Shown: positions 8,641 to 17,809, counted from the first letter of the stretch. The stretch: DNA of 64,000 nt from Haemophilus haemolyticus_L (GCF_003490595.1 NZ_QQGY01000001.1:62001-126000), one strand, 5' to 3'. A program made the numbers and translations. The notes: generated by a model from the letters alone, not told the origin.

Positions 8641-9282
8641 ATCTTACAAAAGTGCGGTGAAATTTTGATCTAGCCAAAAATAGACTATTTACCTAAGAAC
8701 TGATGATAACACAGCATCGAAGTCAGTCTTTGAATTTCAGTTTAATTCGTTGCTGGTTATAGTAATCCAAATAATCCTTACAGCTTTGGTCTGAATGTAA
8801 AATGTCTCGCTTTGCTTAAGTTGTTTTGTTCTTTGCTGGCTCCTGTACTATCCATGTTGTCAAAAATAGGAAGGTTATATTAATCCGTTTTTTATGATAT
8901 CTGCACCATGGCATTATTGGACTAAAAATCTGACAGTTTTACGTTATGAACTCACTTTACGTGATAATACCAATTGGGAGTGGTTTATTAGTTAGAATAG
9001 TGAGTGGATAGATTACAGGAATGCTTTTCAGCTTCACTGATTTCATCACCTAATTGTTTAATTAAATCTTTCAATTTTTCAAAATCTACAGAGTCAGCTT
9101 AGTTCAATGAGTGATTTTTTCTGCTTTTTATTAGCATGACTCAATTAAATTTTTTAACATAATTAGTCCTTCATTTAGATTTAATTAAGATTGCTTATAA
9201 AAAGATATCGAATAATATATAAAGTGTAAAAATTATTTAAAATTCAAATTTTAATATTTTTTGATACATTTAGTAAATATTT
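8641..9282. other. Degraded gene-free stretch between mutS and the IS element
   Basis: This 642-bp stretch has no intact gene. It holds an uptake signal at 8650-8658, a remnant of an IS3-like transposase C-terminus on the minus strand (8723-8815), a 33-codon plus-strand ORF at 8894-8995 that I do not recognise, and a minus-strand open stretch of about 35 codons at 8992-9099 (residues like KLKDLIKQLGDEISEAEK) without a start codon. All look like leftovers of genes that have decayed. Confidence 0.6.
8723..8815 (-). pseudogene. Remnant of an IS3-family transposase C-terminus
   Basis: Read on the minus strand, this segment gives DILHSDQS followed directly by DYLDYYNQQRIKLKFKD and a stop. LHSDQ is the segment around the second catalytic Asp of IS3-family integrase cores, and YYNxxRIKxKLKG is the usual end of the same proteins; the stretch between them is missing. 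I read it as an internally deleted and terminated relic. The identification is by motif only, and the element type within IS3 cannot be decided. Confidence 0.45.
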
Positions 9283-9995
9283 GGGGCTGACGTAGATTAG
9301 CAAGTACGCTAGTCTATAAAAATGAAGATAACTCATTGTAAATTAAAGAAATCTATACAAAATAAGCTCCTTGAATTTTCTGTATTAGAAGTGACAGCCC
9401 GAGCAGCGGCTGATTTACTCGGCATCCAAGCCAATTCAGCGATTTTGTTTTACCGAAAAATTCGTGAAGTCATTAGCTATCATTTAGCCCTTGAAGCCGA
9501 TGAGGTTTTTGATGGTCAAATTGAGCTTGATGAAAGCTATTTTGGCGGTCATCGTAAAGGAAAACGAGGTCGAGGCGCAGCAGGAAAAGTTGCCGTATTT
9601 GGTTTGTTAAAGCGACAAGGAAAAGTATTTACGGTAGTGGTAGAAAATACCAGAACAGAGACATTAATACCTGTTATTGTGAGGAAAATCAAGCCTGACA
9701 GCTGGGTGTATACAGATACTTATCGAAGCTATGATGCTCTTGATGTAAGCAAATTTCACCACGAATGAATCAATCATTCTGAACTATTTGCGGTGAAACA
9801 AAACCACATAAATGGAATAGAAAATTTCTGGAGTTAGGCGAAGATAATCCTCCGAAAATATAATGGAATCGACCGAAAAAACTTTCCTTTATTCTTGAAG
9901 GAATGTGAATTTCGGTTTAACTTTGGAGCACCAAAAGAACAGCTTAAAATATTGAGAAAATGGTGTGGTATTTAGGGCTAATCTATGTCAGCCCC
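9283..9995 (+). mobile_element. IS1016-type insertion sequence (IS1595 family), decayed
   Basis: A 713-bp element bounded by 19-bp inverted repeats: GGGGCTGACGTAGATTAGC at 9283-9301 and the complement of GGGGCTGACATAGATTAGC at 9977-9995, with one mismatch. It encloses a transposase reading frame that is broken by two stops. I see no matching target duplication: the eight bases left of the element (AAATATTT) differ from those directly right (CTAAATTA). IS1016 is the Haemophilus element known to flank capsule loci. The missing target duplication suggests recombination through the element or decay of the flank. Confidence 0.88.
9322..9975 (+). pseudogene. IS1016-type transposase with two in-frame stops
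   Basis: The frame from ATG 9322 to TAG 9973-9975 would encode 217 residues, the full IS1016-type length, but is interrupted by TGA at codon 149 (9766-9768) and TAG at codon 172 (9835-9837). Both stops fit single C-to-T changes (CGA to TGA, CAG to TAG), and the frame is otherwise intact with no indel. Family features are LDESYFGGHRKGKRGRGA and VYTDTYRSYD, with the catalytic acidic residues, and NGIENFW after the first stop. Without suppression the protein is cut to 148 residues and loses the last catalytic region, so this copy should not move by itself. Confidence 0.9.
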
Positions 9996-10111
9996 CTAAA
10001 TTATTTCTACCAAATATTTTTTTCCTTATGCAAATACCCACATAAGATAATTTCTTAATGAAAGAATATGTAGCTCCTTTTAAGTGGGAATCAGGGGCAG
10101 GGATTGTCAGT

Positions 10112-10142
10112 TTTCACAAGCCCCAAGAGAGGCTTGTGAAGT
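10112..10142. terminator. Hairpin downstream of serA
   Basis: TTCACAAGCC and GGCTTGTGAA pair around a short loop, about 55 bp past the serA stop on the minus strand. No T-run follows on either strand, so termination is only possible. A related stem (GGGCTTGT/ACAAGCCC) ends lon. Confidence 0.4.
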
Positions 10143-10194
10143 ATAGTCCCTTATAGGGGGATAAAAACCTCTTGTTTTACGTACGAATTGTCAT

Positions 10195-11427
10195 TTAGTA
10201 AAGTACCCGCGCACGAATTGTGCCATCGATTTCCTTCAATTTCGTCAGTAATGGCGATGCATCATTCGTTTCTACATCAACGACAACATAACCAATTTTC
10301 GGGTCAGTTTGTAAATATTGCGCGGCAATATTGAGGTTGGCTTCGACGAAAATTTGGTTCAGTTTATTCAATACACCGGGGCGATTTTCGTGAATATGCA
10401 ATAAGCGTTTTGTTCCCTCATGTTCTGGTAAAGAGACCTCTGGGAAGTTTACCGAAGAAAGGGTTGAGCCATTGTCTGAATATTTAACAAATTTGCCTGC
10501 CACTTCAAAACCGATATTTTCCTGTGCTTCTGCTGTTGAACCGCCGATATGTGGAGTTAAAATCACATTATCAAATTCGCGTAACGGTGAGACAAATTCC
10601 TCGTTAATTGACGCAGGTTCAATTGGGAATACATCAATTGCGGCACCGTGAATTTTATCGTCTTTTAAGGCTTGAGCGAGCGCATCAATATCTACTACTG
10701 TGCCACGCGCAGCATTGATCAAAATTGCACCTTGTTTTAATTGTGCGATACGCTCAGCGTTCATTAAGTTTTTGGTAGATGGCAGTTCTGGCACATGTAA
10801 TGAAACCACATCGCAAGAACTGAGTAATTCTTCAAGGCTACGAACCTGTTTGGCATTGCCAAGCGGAAGTTTATTTTCAATATCGTAGAAATATACATCC
10901 ATGCCTAATGATTCAGCAATAATACTTAATTGTGAACCAATGTGGCCGTAACCAATAATTCCTAATTTTTTACCCCGCACTTCATGAGATCCCGTCGCTG
11001 ATTTATTCCAGACGCCACGATGTACTTCGGCATTAGCCTGTGGTACATTGCGCATAAGTAATAAAATCTCGCCTAATACAAGTTCTGCGACGGAGCGAGT
11101 GTTTGAGAATGGAGCATTAAATACAGGGATTCCACGCGCTTTTGCTGCATTTAAATCCACTTGGTTGGTACCAATACAGAAACATCCCACAGCGGTTAAT
11201 TTGGGTGCGGCTTCAATCATTTCTGCCGTTAAGTGGGTGCGAGAACGCAAGCCAATAAAGTGTGCATCTTTAATGGCTTCTTTTAATTCATCACCATCTA
11301 GTGCTTTTTTATAGTAATCAATATTGGTATAGCCTGCCGCATGGAGCGTATCAAGTGCGCTTTGATGCACACCTTCAAACAATACAAATTTGATTTTTGA
11401 TTTGTCTAGAGAGACTTTGTTTGTCAT
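10195..11427 (-). CDS. serA: D-3-phosphoglycerate dehydrogenase
   Basis: SerA oxidises 3-phosphoglycerate to 3-phosphohydroxypyruvate, the first step of serine synthesis. The 410-residue protein has the D-2-hydroxyacid dehydrogenase fold: GIIGYGHIGSQLS (NAD site), the catalytic Arg in INAARGTVVD, Glu in DVFPIEP and His in LTPHIGGSTAE. The C-terminal ACT domain (about 340-410, RLLHIHENRPGVLNKLNQIF) gives feedback inhibition by serine. It follows rpiA by 29 bp on the same strand, so the two probably share a transcript. Confidence 0.97.
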   Translation of the reverse strand: MTNKVSLDKSKIKFVLFEGVHQSALDTLHAAGYTNIDYYKKALDGDELKEAIKDAHFIGLRSRTHLTAEMIEAAPKLTAVGCFCIGTNQVDLNAAKARGIPVFNAPFSNTRSVAELVLGEILLLMRNVPQANAEVHRGVWNKSATGSHEVRGKKLGIIGYGHIGSQLSIIAESLGMDVYFYDIENKLPLGNAKQVRSLEELLSSCDVVSLHVPELPSTKNLMNAERIAQLKQGAILINAARGTVVDIDALAQALKDDKIHGAAIDVFPIEPASINEEFVSPLREFDNVILTPHIGGSTAEAQENIGFEVAGKFVKYSDNGSTLSSVNFPEVSLPEHEGTKRLLHIHENRPGVLNKLNQIFVEANLNIAAQYLQTDPKIGYVVVDVETNDASPLLTKLKEIDGTIRARVLY

Positions 11428-11456
11428 GTTTGCTTCCTTATGATTTTTATTATGAG

Positions 11457-12116
11457 TTAGTCAATAATTTTGGCGCCTTCAGGCGTACCGACGATTACAA
11501 TGTCTGCGCCACGTAACGCGAATATCCCGTTAGTGACAACACCCGCAACGTTGTTTAATTCTTTTTCCATTTCAACTGGATTTAAAATAGTGAAGTTGTG
11601 TACATCTAAAATCACATTACCGTTGTCCGTTACCACGCCTTCACGATATTCAGGTGCGCCACCAAGTGCGGCTAATTTTCTGCCTACTTGTGAACGAGCC
11701 ATTGGAATAACTTCAACTGGTAATGGGAAGGTAGATCCTAATACATCCACTTGTTTACTCGAATCTACAATACAAATAAATTTTTTCGCTAATGCCGCGA
11801 CGATTTTTTCACGAGTGAGCGCTGCGCCGCCGCCTTTAATCATCATTTTTTGTGGATTGATTTCATCTGCACCATCCACATAAATATCTAAGCTCGAGAC
11901 ATCATTTGCATTAAATACTTCGATACCTTGTTTACGTAATAATTCTTCTGATGCTTTTGAAGCCGCAACGGCGCCTTGAATTTTATCTTTGATTGTGCCC
12001 AAAGCTTCAATAAAGCAGTTCACCGTGGAGCCGCTTCCCACCCCAACAATCGTATCTGCTTTTACATATTGTAATGTGGCTTGTGCGGCGAGTTTTTTCA
12101 TTTCTAATTGATTCAT
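11457..12116 (-). CDS. rpiA: Ribose-5-phosphate isomerase A
   Basis: Interconverts ribose 5-phosphate and ribulose 5-phosphate in the pentose phosphate pathway. 219 residues, the normal RpiA length. Conserved blocks are VGVGSGSTVNCFIEAL (phosphate-binding loop), YVDGADEINPQKMMIKGGGAALTREKI (catalytic Asp and Lys region, cited in parts: DGADE and KGGGAA) and LPVEVIPMA. It is the first gene of an apparent rpiA-serA pair; a TTTTCC-rich short leader precedes it and hemW lies 101 bp upstream on the same strand. Confidence 0.97.
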   Translation of the reverse strand: MNQLEMKKLAAQATLQYVKADTIVGVGSGSTVNCFIEALGTIKDKIQGAVAASKASEELLRKQGIEVFNANDVSSLDIYVDGADEINPQKMMIKGGGAALTREKIVAALAKKFICIVDSSKQVDVLGSTFPLPVEVIPMARSQVGRKLAALGGAPEYREGVVTDNGNVILDVHNFTILNPVEMEKELNNVAGVVTNGIFALRGADIVIVGTPEGAKIID

Positions 12117-12217
12117 TTCTTTTCCTTATTTTAATAAGTAAACGATTGCGTTACTTTATTACGAGAGTATTTAATAAACAAGTGTAATTTTCAGTAATGA
12201 GAGGTTTAACGGATAAG

Positions 12218-13369
12218 TTACGATTCCGTTAAAAATAATTCCAATAGTTCATTGAGAAATAACTTGCCATGCTCAGTGATTTGCCAAGAATCAGCGTTTT
12301 CCACAATATAGTTTTGTTGAATGGCAAAATCAATTTGATTTTTCACCGCACTTTGCGATAAACCCGTGTAATCTTCAAATTCTTGTTTGGGTACCGCTTC
12401 TAACAAACGAAAGCGATTCATAAAAAATTCAAAAGGGCGGTCAATTTCTGGCACGTTTTTTTCTTCGTAAAGATATTCGCCACGCAAATAACCTTTCGGG
12501 TGTTTTGTTTTAGAAAAGCGGGTAATCTCACCATTCGGAAACGTCAATTTCCCGTGTGCGCCACAGCCAATGGCTAAATAATCCCCAAACCGCCAATAAT
12601 TCAAATTATGTTTACATTGAAAATCCGCTTTTGCGTAAGCCGAGGTTTCATATTGCTGGTAGCCCGCTGCGGTTAAAAGTTGGTGGCCTTGCTCAAAAAT
12701 ATCCCAAAGCACATCGTCATCTGGTAATTTAGGTGGGCGGTAGGCAAACATGGTATTTGGCTCAATAGTGAGCTGATACCAAGAAAGATGGGGAGGAGAT
12801 AGCTCAATAGCTTGGCGAAGATCATCTAAGGCTTCTTCCAGCGTTTGGTTCGGCAAACCGTGCATTAAATCCAAATTGAAACTTTTTAGTCCAGAAACTT
12901 TCGCTAAATTGACCGCACTTTTTGCCTCTGCTGCATTATGAATCCGCCCAAGACGTTGTAATTTATCATCATTGAAACTTTGAATTCCCATAGAAATTCG
13001 CGTAATGCCTGCGGATACATAACCTTTAAAACGTTCAGCCTCTACCGTACCGGGATTAGCCTCTAATGTGATTTCAATGTCATCTTCAAAATCAATCTGC
13101 TTTTTTATTTCCTTTAAGAGGTGCGCAATACTTTCTGACGAAAACAAACTTGGCGTACCGCCACCAATAAAAATTGAATGGAGTTTTCGTTGTTGAATGG
13201 AATCTTTAAAGCGTTGTAAATCAGCCTGCAAATCTTGCAGAAGATGATGAATATAGTCTTGCTCTGGTATATCGCCTTTTTGTGCGTGTGAATTAAAATC
13301 ACAATAAGGGCATTTTTGAACGCACCATGGAATGTGTATATAAAGGGAAAGTGGAGGAAGTTTGAGCAT
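12218..13369 (-). CDS. hemW: HemW-type radical SAM protein (HemN-like)
   Basis: 383 residues with the radical-SAM cluster in PWCVQKCPYCDF near the N-terminus (C-x3-C-x2-C), GGGTPSLF, LEANPGT and GIQSFNDD, followed by the HemN-like C-terminal domain. Genes of this type were long annotated as oxygen-independent coproporphyrinogen III oxidase. The HemW group lacks that activity and acts as a haem-binding chaperone, which fits an organism that cannot make its own haem. It lies between lon and rpiA on the minus strand. HemW rather than HemN is preferred from the length and the extra Cys after the CxxxCxxC motif pattern (CDF). Confidence 0.85.
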   Translation of the reverse strand: MLKLPPLSLYIHIPWCVQKCPYCDFNSHAQKGDIPEQDYIHHLLQDLQADLQRFKDSIQQRKLHSIFIGGGTPSLFSSESIAHLLKEIKKQIDFEDDIEITLEANPGTVEAERFKGYVSAGITRISMGIQSFNDDKLQRLGRIHNAAEAKSAVNLAKVSGLKSFNLDLMHGLPNQTLEEALDDLRQAIELSPPHLSWYQLTIEPNTMFAYRPPKLPDDDVLWDIFEQGHQLLTAAGYQQYETSAYAKADFQCKHNLNYWRFGDYLAIGCGAHGKLTFPNGEITRFSKTKHPKGYLRGEYLYEEKNVPEIDRPFEFFMNRFRLLEAVPKQEFEDYTGLSQSAVKNQIDFAIQQNYIVENADSWQITEHGKLFLNELLELFLTES

Positions 13370-13455
13370 TGTGTTATTAATAAATTTTCAATTTGGAAAA
13401 GTATAAATTAACCTTGTGTAAAGATGAAATTGTTGTTGATGCCCTAAATGTCGAT

Positions 13456-13482
13456 AAAAGGGCTTGTTTTCACAAGCCCTAA
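13456..13482 (-). terminator. Terminator of lon
   Basis: On the minus strand AGGGCTTGT, a GAAA loop and ACAAGCCCT are followed by TTTTATC. The 9-bp stem begins about 12 bp after the lon stop codon and lies before hemW. Confidence 0.8.
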
Positions 13483-13491
13483 AATATTCAA

Positions 13492-15903
13492 TTAATTGAC
13501 CGCTCTTTCTGATTTACTCGTCACTTTACGGCGTGGTGCTTTAGGTTTAGCCTCCACTTTAACAAATTCAATGCCTTCAGGTGGATTTTCCAACGCAAGA
13601 CCAAGTACTTCATCAATGGTTTCTACTGCGTGAATTGCAAGATTTTGTTTTACGTTTTCTGGAATTTCTTCAAGATCTTTAACGTTCTCTTTTGGAATTA
13701 ATACGGTTTTAATTCCACCACGATGTGCCGCAAGAAGTTTTTCTTTTAATCCACCGATTGGTAATACTTTACCGCGTAAACTGATTTCACCTGTCATCGC
13801 TACATCCGCACGTACAGGATTACCTGTTAAACAAGAAACTAATGCAGTACACATTGCAATACCGGCACTCGGGCCATCTTTTGGTGTTGCACCATCAGGC
13901 ACGTGAATGTGAATATCGCGTTTTTCATGGAACTCAGAATTAATACCAAGTTTATCCGCACGAGCGCGCACAACCGTCATGGCCGCTTGGATGGATTCTT
14001 TCATCACATCACCTAATGAACCTGTGAAAGTGAGTTTTCCTTTACCGACAACAGAGGCAGTTTCAATAGTGAGTAAATCGCCACCCACTTCTGTCCAAGC
14101 TAAGCCTGTCACTTCACCAATGCGGTTTTGTGTATCAGCTTTGCCAAATTCAAAGCGTTTGACACCAAGATAATCGTGCAGATTATCTGAATTTACCGTG
14201 ATAGATTTAAGTTTTGGATTTACTAATAAATTTTTCACTGCTTTACGGCAGATTTTTGAAATTTCACGTTCTAATCCACGAACACCCGCTTCACGCGTGT
14301 AATAGCGAATAATATCTAAAATTGCGCTTTCTTCGACAGTAAGTTCGTCTTTCTTCAAACCATTACGTTCAATTTGTTTCGCTAACAAATGACGCATCGC
14401 GATATTAAGTTTTTCATCTTCGGTATAACCAGAAAGACGAATAACTTCCATACGATCCAATAATGGGCCTGGAATATTCATGGAGTTTGATGTTGCCACA
14501 AACATTACGTCAGAAAGATCATAATCCACTTCTAAATAGTGATCGTTAAACGTGGTGTTTTGCTCAGGGTCGAGTACCTCAAGCAACGCTGATGCTGGGT
14601 CACCTCGCATATCGGATGCCATTTTGTCGATTTCATCAAGCAAGAATAATGGATTTTTCACCCCCACTTTTGCCATTTTTTGAATTAATTTGCCCGGCAA
14701 TGCTCCAATATAGGTTTTACGGTGACCACGGATTTCTGCCTCATCGCGAACACCGCCTAATGCCATACGTACATATTTACGACCAGTGGCATTAGCAATA
14801 GATTGACCAAGAGAGGTTTTACCTACGCCTGGAGGGCCAACTAAGCAAAGAATGGGTCCTTTCACTTTGTTTAAACGAGCTTGTACTGCAAGATATTCAA
14901 GAATACGTTCTTTCACTCGTTCTAAACCATAGTGATCGGCATCTAATACTTGTTGTGCTTTCGAAATGTCTTTTTTCACTTTAGAACGTTGATGCCAAGG
15001 CACTTGGATCATCCATTCAATGTAGCTACGCACAACGGTCGCTTCAGAAGACATGGCTGACATCATTTTGAGTTTTTGTAACTCATTTTCTACTTTGTCG
15101 CGTACCTCTGCTGGCATGCCTGCTGCTTCTACTTTTTGACGAAGTTGTTCAACTTCATCAATCGTATCTTCATTTTCGCCACTATCCATTTCTTTGCGAA
15201 TGGCTTTAATTTGCTCGCTTAGATAATAGTTACGTTGGCTTTTCTCCATTTGTTTTTTTACGCGGCCACGAATACGTTTTTCAACTTGGAGAATGTCCGC
15301 TTCTGATTCCATCATACCAAGCAGATATTCTAAGCGGTCTTGCACATTAGCAAGTTCTAAGACGCTTTGTTTATGGCGAACACTTACCGGCAAATGAGCA
15401 GCCATTGTGTCTGATAAACGATCTGCATCACCAAGGCGATGAAGTGCATTTAATACATCAGCAGGGATTTTTTTATTTAAGGTGAGATAATTTTCGAATT
15501 CAGAAAGTACCGCTTTTTTCGCAACATCTAACTCTTTTTCATCACCATAAGTGGTTTCGATAGGGGTAATTTTTGCGGAAAAGCACTTCTCGCCATCTTC
15601 AAGGCTGTTAATTTTCGCGCGATTTTGACCTTCAACTAGCACTTTCACTGTGCCATCAGGTAATTTTAGTAACTGAATAATGTTAGCAATGGTACCCACA
15701 TCAAATAAATCTTCAGGGGTCGGTTCTTCCAAATCTGCTTCTCTTTGAGATACTAAAAGAAGCTGTTTATCATCGTTCATCGCTTCTTCAAGGGCATTAA
15801 TTGATTTTGCACGCCCTACAAAAAGTGGCATCACCATATAAGGGAAAACGACGACATCGCGTAATGGCAATACGGGCATCGTACGTTGGGTATTCTTCGC
15901 CAT
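13492..15903 (-). CDS. lon: ATP-dependent protease Lon
   Basis: 803 residues in the classic LonA order: N-terminal substrate-binding domain (MPVLPLRDVVVFP at the start), a helical linker, an AAA+ module with Walker A GPPGVGKTS and Walker B FLLDEIDK, and the Ser-Lys protease domain with DGPSAGIAM (Ser near 679) and GKVLPIGGLKEKLLAA (catalytic Lys near 722). It degrades misfolded and short-lived regulatory proteins in the cytoplasm. A sigma-32-type promoter lies upstream at 15942-15970, consistent with heat-shock control. Confidence 0.98.
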   Translation of the reverse strand: MAKNTQRTMPVLPLRDVVVFPYMVMPLFVGRAKSINALEEAMNDDKQLLLVSQREADLEEPTPEDLFDVGTIANIIQLLKLPDGTVKVLVEGQNRAKINSLEDGEKCFSAKITPIETTYGDEKELDVAKKAVLSEFENYLTLNKKIPADVLNALHRLGDADRLSDTMAAHLPVSVRHKQSVLELANVQDRLEYLLGMMESEADILQVEKRIRGRVKKQMEKSQRNYYLSEQIKAIRKEMDSGENEDTIDEVEQLRQKVEAAGMPAEVRDKVENELQKLKMMSAMSSEATVVRSYIEWMIQVPWHQRSKVKKDISKAQQVLDADHYGLERVKERILEYLAVQARLNKVKGPILCLVGPPGVGKTSLGQSIANATGRKYVRMALGGVRDEAEIRGHRKTYIGALPGKLIQKMAKVGVKNPLFLLDEIDKMASDMRGDPASALLEVLDPEQNTTFNDHYLEVDYDLSDVMFVATSNSMNIPGPLLDRMEVIRLSGYTEDEKLNIAMRHLLAKQIERNGLKKDELTVEESAILDIIRYYTREAGVRGLEREISKICRKAVKNLLVNPKLKSITVNSDNLHDYLGVKRFEFGKADTQNRIGEVTGLAWTEVGGDLLTIETASVVGKGKLTFTGSLGDVMKESIQAAMTVVRARADKLGINSEFHEKRDIHIHVPDGATPKDGPSAGIAMCTALVSCLTGNPVRADVAMTGEISLRGKVLPIGGLKEKLLAAHRGGIKTVLIPKENVKDLEEIPENVKQNLAIHAVETIDEVLGLALENPPEGIEFVKVEAKPKAPRRKVTSKSERAVN

Positions 15904-15941
15904 AATTTATCTCTCTTAATTCTTTCCGATAATTTGGGTAA

Positions 15942-15970
15942 ATATTGGGGTAGGGAAAAAGGAATTCAAG
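15942..15970 (-). promoter_or_regulatory. Sigma-32 (heat-shock) promoter of lon
   Basis: On the minus strand CTTGAAT (15970-15964), 13 bp and CCCCAATAT (15950-15942) match the RpoH consensus CTTGAAA / CCCCATnT with the usual spacing. The start would fall about 30 bp ahead of the lon ATG. A TATAAT on the same strand near 15980 may serve the housekeeping sigma factor. Confidence 0.75.
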
Positions 15971-16092
15971 GAAAAGATTATAACAAAATCTGAGTTGTAA
16001 AGTGGGTTTTAAACAAAAAAGAATTTTGGCAAATGAAGTGATAATCGCTAAAATAACTGACAATTTTATTAAATTTCACAAAATATTGAGTT

Positions 16093-16968
16093 ATGTCCAC
16101 GAAAAATAATTTTATTTTCCCCACTTACGTTCAAATGTATCCTTATTCCAAGGATCGCCCTTTTCTCAAACAAGTGCGGGAAAAATTACGTTATTATGGC
16201 TATAAATGGTTGTATCAAAAGCAATGTAGCCAATTAGTGGATTTTCTTAATACAGAAACTCAATGGCAGCCTTTATTTACGCAAGATTATTATCGTATCA
16301 ATACAATTCTGACTACTTTTTGCGATAAACGCTTTTCTGCTTCAGAACGTTTAACGGCGATTACGGAGAATTTACGTTTGGCAGAAGAAAAAATGGGACG
16401 TTTGCTTTGCCAACAATTATTGGCTCAACAACATATCGTGCTAACTCAATTAACAGAGGATTTGCGTTTATCGTTGAGTATCAATCATATCGATCCCTTT
16501 GAGGGATATTTTTCTATTAATATTCGCAATCAAAATAACGAACGAGTATATGATGCGTCTTTCACTTTTTTAAGCCCGAATAAATTGCTTATCGCCTCGA
16601 TTCAAGGCCCCTCAAGTGATAATGCTCAAGAACTTGTAAAACAGGCTACGAAAGCATTACACGGTATGCGACCAATGTTTCTGTTAGTCAATGCATTTAA
16701 AATGCTTGCTGAAAAATGGCAATGTGAGTTAGTGGGCATTCCGCACAAAGCGCAAGGAAAATATCGTCTTTCTGCGCGCAGTAAGATTTTGTTTAATTAC
16801 GATGAGTTCTGGCAAGAGAATCAAGGGGAATATCGCAATAATTATTGGCAATTACCTTTGGATATTGAACGCAAACAATTAGAAGATATCGCAAGTAAAA
16901 AACGTTCTATGTATCGTAAACGTTATGAAATGTTAGACCAAATGGCATTGAATATTCAGCAACTTTAA
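16093..16968 (+). CDS. DUF535 (VirK/YbjX family) protein
   Basis: 291 residues without signal peptide or membrane segment. It belongs by sequence character to the VirK/YbjX (DUF535) family: an N-terminal region with many Tyr/Phe, then FLSPNKLLIASIQGPS and the Lys-rich KALHGMRPMFLLVNAFKMLA, and a C-terminal DEFWQENQGE block. Family members have been tied to virulence or antimicrobial-peptide resistance in enterics; the molecular function is unknown. It is divergent from lon and convergent with mazG, with an uptake-signal hairpin between it and mazG. Confidence 0.8.
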   Translation: MSTKNNFIFPTYVQMYPYSKDRPFLKQVREKLRYYGYKWLYQKQCSQLVDFLNTETQWQPLFTQDYYRINTILTTFCDKRFSASERLTAITENLRLAEEKMGRLLCQQLLAQQHIVLTQLTEDLRLSLSINHIDPFEGYFSINIRNQNNERVYDASFTFLSPNKLLIASIQGPSSDNAQELVKQATKALHGMRPMFLLVNAFKMLAEKWQCELVGIPHKAQGKYRLSARSKILFNYDEFWQENQGEYRNNYWQLPLDIERKQLEDIASKKRSMYRKRYEMLDQMALNIQQL

Positions 16969-16973
16969 GGAAG

Positions 16974-17012
16974 AAAGTGCGGGAAAAAATGAGAGAAATT
17001 TTTACCGCACTT
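16974..17012. terminator. Uptake-signal inverted pair between DUF535 gene and mazG
   Basis: AAAGTGCGG and ACCGCACTT face each other across about 20 bp (AAAAAATGAGAGAAATTTTT pairs too), forming a stem that can end both convergent genes. Such inverted uptake-signal pairs are the usual H. influenzae terminators. Confidence 0.8.
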
Positions 17013-17017
17013 CTCAA

Positions 17018-17809
17018 TTAATTTTCTTGTTTTTTCACTTCATCCCACAACAAATCTAACTCAATAAGTGGCACATCATTAACTTGCTTACCTTGTTGTT
17101 GAACCGCTTGTTCTACTGCTCGAAAACGACGTTCAAATTTTAAATTCGCTTTCCGCAATGCATCTTCAGGATCACATTTTAAGTGGCGAGCAAGATTGAC
17201 GGTTGCGAACAATAAATCGCCGATTTCTTCTTCCACTTTATTTTGTTCAATCGAAGTGTGGTTAATTTCAGCTTGAACTTCTTCTAATTCTTCCTGCACT
17301 TTGTCAAATACGGGGGAAATTTCTTCCCAATCAAACCCTACTTTTGAACAACGTTTTTGTAATTTTGCTGCTCGCGTAAGAGAAGGTAAAGCACGAGGCA
17401 CATTATCTAAAATAGAGGTTTCTTCACTTTTACCTTGTTTTTCTTTGGCTTTCATTTCGTTCCAACGGGAAAGGGCTTCTGTTTCGTCCCCCGCTTTTGC
17501 ATCACCAAATACGTGAGGATGACGGCGCACAATTTTTTCAGCGATATCTTGCAATACATCGTCAAAAGTAAAGTATTTATCTTCCGTTGCAAGCTGGCTG
17601 AAGAAAATGACTTGCAACAATAAATCGCCTAATTCTTCGCGTAAATTTGGTATATCTTTTTTCTCAATCGCTTCGATTACTTCGTAAGTTTCTTCCGTTA
17701 AGCAAGAAATCATGGATTCATAATTTTGTTTTAAATCCCAAGGGCATCCGCCATTTGGATTGCGAAGTTGAGCAATGAGTTGAATAAAATCTTGAATAGA
17801 GTAGCGCAT
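17018..17809 (-). CDS. mazG: Nucleoside triphosphate pyrophosphohydrolase MazG
   Basis: Hydrolyses (d)NTPs to monophosphates and pyrophosphate. Two MazG domains are visible: N-terminal GGCPWDLKQ followed by LTEETYEVIEAI and LREELGDLLLQ (metal-binding EExxE and ExxD), and C-terminal VQEELEEVQ with EEIGDLLFATVNLARHL. I start at the ATG at 17809 (protein MRYSIQDF, 263 aa), which has AAAGGA ahead of it; a longer frame to 17869 adds 20 residues with no ribosome site. Convergent with the DUF535 gene. Confidence 0.93.
   Translation of the reverse strand: MRYSIQDFIQLIAQLRNPNGGCPWDLKQNYESMISCLTEETYEVIEAIEKKDIPNLREELGDLLLQVIFFSQLATEDKYFTFDDVLQDIAEKIVRRHPHVFGDAKAGDETEALSRWNEMKAKEKQGKSEETSILDNVPRALPSLTRAAKLQKRCSKVGFDWEEISPVFDKVQEELEEVQAEINHTSIEQNKVEEEIGDLLFATVNLARHLKCDPEDALRKANLKFERRFRAVEQAVQQQGKQVNDVPLIELDLLWDEVKKQEN

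Noticed and set aside
8894..8995. 33-aa ORF in the degraded stretch as a gene
   Set aside because: No ribosome site, no recognisable family and decayed surroundings; described only as part of the remnant stretch.
9268..10020. 8-bp target-site duplication of the IS1016 copy
   Set aside because: AAATATTT left of the element recurs at about 10011, but not next to the right end; chance in AT-rich DNA.
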